A stretch of DNA of 55,000 nucleotides from Bigelowiella natans CCMP2755. Taxonomy: Eukaryota; Cercozoa; Chlorarachniophyceae. Every line of letters begins with the position of its first letter. The stretch's first letter is position 1. The stretch covers positions 1 through 55,000 of the forward strand of contig ADNK01002807.1 of the NCBI GenBank assembly GCA_000320545.1, read 5' to 3'. Under the pieces are notes generated by a model. The model saw only the letters and a program-made list of their open reading frames with translations. It had not been told where the DNA came from and did no database searches. The position numbers were made by a program, and so were the translations under genes. Shown here piece by piece: positions 51,028 to 55,000 of the stretch.

Positions 51028-52277
51028 ATGACTCTCCTATTTATTATTACATTTGGCAGTAGCCAATAGCTTGATGTGTAACATATATAGCAGCTATGAA
51101 AAATAAATTACGCATGCACGTGCATGTCTACTGCACATCACATGTGTTGCATGTATGCATGTCCATTTTGCAAGCGTTAATGCATATCACATGATGATCT
51201 AGCGCTACACACAGTTCCTTTATTAGATGTAAGCAAGGTCTGGCTACATGTGTGCTCGATTGTTGCAGTAGGTATTGTTATTACTCCGAAGTCACGTTGC
51301 ATTGTCCTGTCTACTACGACGCCCGCATAAGGAGCTAATAACTGAGTGCCATGATGAGGAGATACAATTTTAGCCATCGAGAGGATGTATACTCTCACAC
51401 AAGCGACAGCATCTAGCAAGCTAGATTGAATCTCATCTTGAGATATTGCAAAAATTGCGTAGCAATGCTAGAATGACCCTTCTTAGTTCTAGCTTTCGGC
51501 GAGTAGCGGCCATGGACATAACGAATTTCAAGCAGTAGTCAGTGACAAAAAGCTTGCTAGCTAGCTTGGTCGATCTGGTAACGATCGAACAAACGTGAAA
51601 GCAAGTGGCACAGTTTTGCATCAAATTGAAGCAAGCAACATGGTTTGTGTTCATGCAATGTGTCCATGCATGCAACCGGAGCAGTGCACACGTGTAGCTG
51701 TTGATTGACAAACATTACATGCAAATTGTGCATGTTGCATCTCTCACATGTCATCTGCACAACAAATTGTCACACTACAAATTGCTGTTTGTCAAAGTGG
51801 GGTGCTAGTGAACAGTTGCTCATCAGTGTGGACATCATGGAACAGCTACAGACACAGCTTGACTGCTGTATGACTGAGGGAATGCCATTGCGCTACATTA
51901 GTGCACGCAGTTGCATGAGAAACACTGTGGATGACTTCAAGAAAGACACGAAGAAGTTGCACAGCATTCTCGGGAGCTTAGGGGGCATCTGCTTCTGCAT
52001 TTGCAGATGAATGGAACGTGTACAGAACGCAGCAGATGCTTCTAGGTTCCAGCTAGGACTAGAGGAGCATCAACACAAAACGATTATCAGGACGGTTGAT
52101 GCCCAAAACTTGATGCAATGACCTAGCAATTAGCATCACCATGAAGCTTCCAAGCATCGCCATCACATGGACAGCAGTGGATGCGATGTGTTTGTGGAGC
52201 CAACAATTTGGGAAGCTTCACTAGCTAGCTAGTTCATGACAGAGCGCGGGCAATGTGACAAAGACGATGCTCATTCT

Positions 52278-52411
52278 AAGAGACACGTACGTGTAGGAAC
52301 TGTGCATGCTTAGTCTCTTGTTAGCATGAGCTGTAGCATGTGTGATTCAGGCATGCATGCTAAGAGACACGCATGCTAGCATGTGTAGGAACCATGCATG
52401 TTTAGTCTCTC
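52278..52411. repeat. Twice-repeated cassette with inverted AAGAGAC/GTCTCT ends
   Basis: Copy 1 (52278-52319) runs AAGAGACACGTACGTGTAGG...GTGCATGCTTAGTCTCTT. Copy 2 (52362-52411) runs AAGAGACACGCATGCTAGCA, then TGTGTAGGAACCATGCATG, then TTTAGTCTCTC. Each copy has its own inverted ends and an internal palindrome (ACGTACGT in one, GCATGCTAGCATG in the other), with shared GTGTAGGAAC in the middle. They look like two tandem hairpin units. Confidence 0.7.
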
Positions 52412-52738
52412 ACCATTGCATGTCGCACGTACGTTTTGAGTGATGAGAATGTTGATCATTTGCCTACGCCACTTACAGGAACACAAGTTAAACAACATTG
52501 ACTCGTTGAACAAGATCACGCAATCAATTGAGACGGGTCATGTGGGGCAGAGGCGGCAACACACATACAACCCAATGCTAGAACATATCACGTAGAGCTA
52601 AAATGCCTTACGCATGCATGCGCGTGCGGCATGAGTCATGTAAGACAACATGCTGGCTTTGCAAACATGACATTTGTGATCAGACAATCGATGGAATGGA
52701 AACTGACAAGTGCAATTTGAGCATTGTAGCCGCCGCTT

Positions 52739-52801
52739 TGCATGGCTGCACTAGGATGATCATTGAGAGAAATGATTAATTCATTACATTCGTCTCATAT
52801 T
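52739..52801 (+). repeat. Dispersed intergenic repeat, copy 2
   Basis: This matches the block at about 4567-4634 in the same orientation: GCATGGCTGCACTAGGATGA, TCATTGA, then TTACATTCGTCTCA. Confidence 0.55.
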
Positions 52802-53006
52802 TACATTAGGTCAACCACATACAGATGCTGCTGCGACAATACGTAATTCGTGCGCGTGTATCGAAGCTCAAGAAGTATGCATCATAGCGTGTGTCAGGAT
52901 TACTTTGATTTATTATCAACGTCATTCATGCTTTTGTTGATTTAGAAAAGTATACGACGATGATGGAGTGGATCAATAGATCGATGGGATGAGGGGACAC
53001 CATCCG

Positions 53007-53589
53007 CTATGTTGCAGCTGTGGATTTTTCACACCTATGAGCGAATTTACGATACGCTTTTGACAATCCTTCAAAAATAGCCTCGGCTCGCACCTTTTGA
53101 GGAACTGTCAATCCACGGACCTGAATGAACATGAGGAGAAGGAGGAAGTGGAGGAAGAGGAGGAGGAGGAAGAAGAAAACACAGTCGATACCAGTAGATG
53201 GTGGAAAATTACAATACGCGCACACGCATAAGCATACGCACACACATATGTTGGATGATGGATGTATGTGGTTATGTATTGCCAATTGAACAGGTTTCCA
53301 CGCGAAACTAGTGTTGTCTCTCAATCAACCCCCTTATCATTATTAGTACCACCACTACCAAATATTACTACTACTGGTGCTACTTTAAAGAAATACCTTA
53401 TCAGGATGTACTTGGAGGAGTGTCTTGTGATATGCCTTCTTCACAGTCCCACTTACTTTGTTGATATTGCTTTTCCCCTTGAAATTAGTAGTGGTACTAA
53501 AAGCTTTAAAATCATCATCACCGAGCTTTTGCTGTAGAGAGAATGGATCATGGTCAAATCCCTCAGGAAATATCTCATCCATATGTACC

Positions 53590-53622
<33 letters not shown>

Positions 53623-53894
53623 GTAGTAGTAGTAGTAGGACAACACCACAGAATAACAGTGTGCAAAGAGCAAAATGGGTAATCAGATTATTGTTATAAT
53701 AATCATACGAAGACGCTGCTTAGATGATGGCAAAAATAATGAGAAACCAAGATAGAATAGGTATTTATTAGATGTGCTGTTATGATACAATCATTACTAC
53801 CAGAAGTTTGACTATATTCTTCTTGTGCTTTGAAAGCCATTCTTCCACATGTGCTGTCATCGCATTAGAAGCACACTGTAGTAGTAGCAGTAGT

Positions 53895-53926
<32 letters not shown>

Positions 53927-54515
53927 AAAGTAGTTGAAAGAGGGAGATACTGGTATGATCTGAACTAGTAATAGTACCCTTCTATAATCTTAAATCCTGG
54001 TGATGATGAATCGTACACAATGTTACAGAGTATTGCTTGTTGTGTTTGAATGAGACCTCTCTTGCCTCGATTTCTTTTTTCTCATTTTCAACCCTACGGT
54101 CTAGCGACGCCATTCGTTTGGCAATTCTGACATAGAGTATTAAGTAATAATTACATCAGTGGTAAAAAACACATACAGAAAACAACCACCTCCTAAAATT
54201 GTTAGATGATAACAAATCATAATTTAAGGGAAATCATTAATCTCCCAATGAATCGATGATATTTATCATATACATATTACAAGTACTTGAATCAATAGGC
54301 AAACACCTGTCTTTGAGGGATGATGACGAAGGAGCTTCATCAGCAGCATCATTATCATTATCATTGTCACAAGCATCTTGATGATGACTCATAACATCGT
54401 TGTTGTTGTCAAGGTCGTCATCATCATCATGCTGGCCTCCTCCTCCTCCCCCGTGCTGTTTCTTGGAATTCTTCATCACTTCTTGAGCTTGTAGCTGCAC
54501 TTTGTAACTTTACGC

Positions 54516-54547
<32 letters not shown>

Positions 54548-55000
54548 ATTGTCTTAGTTAAATAATGGCGATAGTAATCATGCTAATTGTGCACCCCATC
54601 ACGACAACAAGAACAAGAACACGACGACGATGACAACTTTTCCAATTTAAAATTAAGATAACATCTTTTGTTTTTCTTGTCCAGTTTTTACTCGCAAAAC
54701 AGCAGGATATGTTGATCCAAAGCTGCTGCTGCTGGACTACATCTATTATCTAACAAGTCGTCGGTGCGTGGGTGTTCTTAAGACTACTACTACTAACACT
54801 ACTACTGCTACTGCTTGAAAATAATAGTACTAAATGATCTGTTGTTCTTGTTGTTCTTTATATCTATCTCACCTATAATGTCAGTCGAACTGCTGCTGCT
54901 GCTACTACTTCTACTACTACTACTGCTACTGCTACTGCTACTACTACCGCTACTACTACTACTACTGCTACTACTTTTCAAAGACACTTGTCAATAAATT
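53007..55000 (-). CDS. Auxilin-like J-domain protein (clathrin uncoating co-chaperone type); 5' end outside window
   Basis: Recruits and stimulates Hsp70, probably to strip clathrin coats as auxilin does. The C-terminal exons are clear. Exon 53120-53007 reads VRGLTVPQKVRAEAIFEGLS, then KAYRKF and the stop. Exon 53588-53397 ends TVKKAYHKTLLQVHPDK, with the HPD motif needed for Hsp70 activation. Exon about 53879-53805 reads HVEEWLSKHKKNIVKLL. Exon about 54130-54061 reads IAKRMASLDRRVENEKKEIE, a coiled coil. The order 'W..K..NI..LL', then a linker, then a late J domain with an 'HPDK..GLTVPQK..AE.IF..L..A' helix is the auxilin/JAC1 arrangement, not that of DnaJ type I or II. An upstream exon (about 54500-54270) is Gln/Gly/Asp-rich (LQAQEVMKNSKKQ, poly-Gly, poly-Asp). 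Sequence from 54550 to the right edge is not interpreted. Confidence 0.8.
53590..54975. repeat. (TAG)n/(CTA)n tracts in auxilin-like gene introns
   Basis: (TAG)n at 53590-53625, 53896-53926 and 54519-54547, and CTG/CTA-rich sequence at 54890-54975. Read on the gene's own strand these are CTA repeats that lead into 3' splice sites (for example the acceptor before 53588). Confidence 0.8.

Larger units (their letters stand above)
51028..53006. other. Convergent intergenic island G, largest palindrome-rich island
   Basis: This lies between the JmjC gene (+) and the auxilin-like gene (-). It contains CGCATGCACGTGCATG near 51112, TTGCTAGCTAGCTTGG near 51554, ACTAGCTAGCTAGTTC near 52220, GGCATGCATGC near 52350, CGCATGCTAGCATGTG near 52370 and ACGCATGCATGCGCG near 52611. 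AATAAA at 51102-51107 is a candidate poly(A) signal for the JmjC gene. An open frame at about 51800-52010 (MEQLQTQLDCCMTEGMPLRY...) has no family resemblance; it may be chance or an element remnant. Confidence 0.65.

Overview
This is a nuclear segment of a photosynthetic eukaryote, not a bacterium. Almost every gene is cut by many short GT-AG introns. The proteins are typical eukaryotic families: Skp1, XRN exonuclease, JmjC/JMJD6-like oxygenase, auxilin-type J protein, IBA57. One gene encodes a 7-hydroxymethyl chlorophyll a reductase-like plastid enzyme whose N-terminus looks like a signal peptide followed by a Ser/Arg-rich transit-like stretch. That bipartite leader suggests a complex (secondary) plastid, for example a stramenopile, haptophyte or chlorarachniophyte alga. 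I cannot name the species. Introns and some exons are loaded with simple repeats (ATC/GAT, TAC/GTA, AT, GT, GA).

I reconstruct fourteen protein genes, and they alternate strand without exception: + subtilase (cut by the left edge), - Skp1-like, + C2H2 zinc finger, - short-chain dehydrogenase, + IBA57, - DUF6817-like secreted protein, + glycosyltransferase, - serine carboxypeptidase, + XRN exonuclease fused to a La motif, - carboxylesterase, + HCAR-like reductase, - small acidic protein, + JmjC oxygenase, - auxilin-like J protein (cut by the right edge). There is no tandem pair. The six divergent spacers are short (about 270-970 bp). Three of them carry tandemly duplicated or inverted motifs that look like bidirectional promoters.

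The seven convergent spacers (about 4.3-5.7, 9.2-10.1, 15.4-16.6, 23.0-23.8, 32.3-33.2, 43.6-44.9 and 51.0-53.0 kb) have a different texture. They mostly lack the triplet microsatellites and are dense in self-complementary words (GCATGC, TGCTAGCA, CTAGCTAG, TGCA, CATG). They hold a 430-bp foldback element with a 5-bp target-site duplication, a dispersed repeat shared by two islands 48 kb apart, and a twice-repeated cassette with inverted ends. This coupling of strict strand alternation to palindrome islands at every 3'-3' junction is the most system-like signal in the window. It may mark bidirectional termination or insulation.

The genes do not form a pathway. Three (subtilase, DUF6817-like protein, carboxypeptidase) plus the esterase look secreted or membrane-bound. 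Others serve RNA decay (XRN-La), Fe-S assembly (IBA57), chlorophyll turnover (HCAR), ubiquitination (Skp1-like) and clathrin uncoating (auxilin-like). Exon joins given below were worked out by eye from splice signals, reading phase and family conservation; several joins remain unresolved and are marked.
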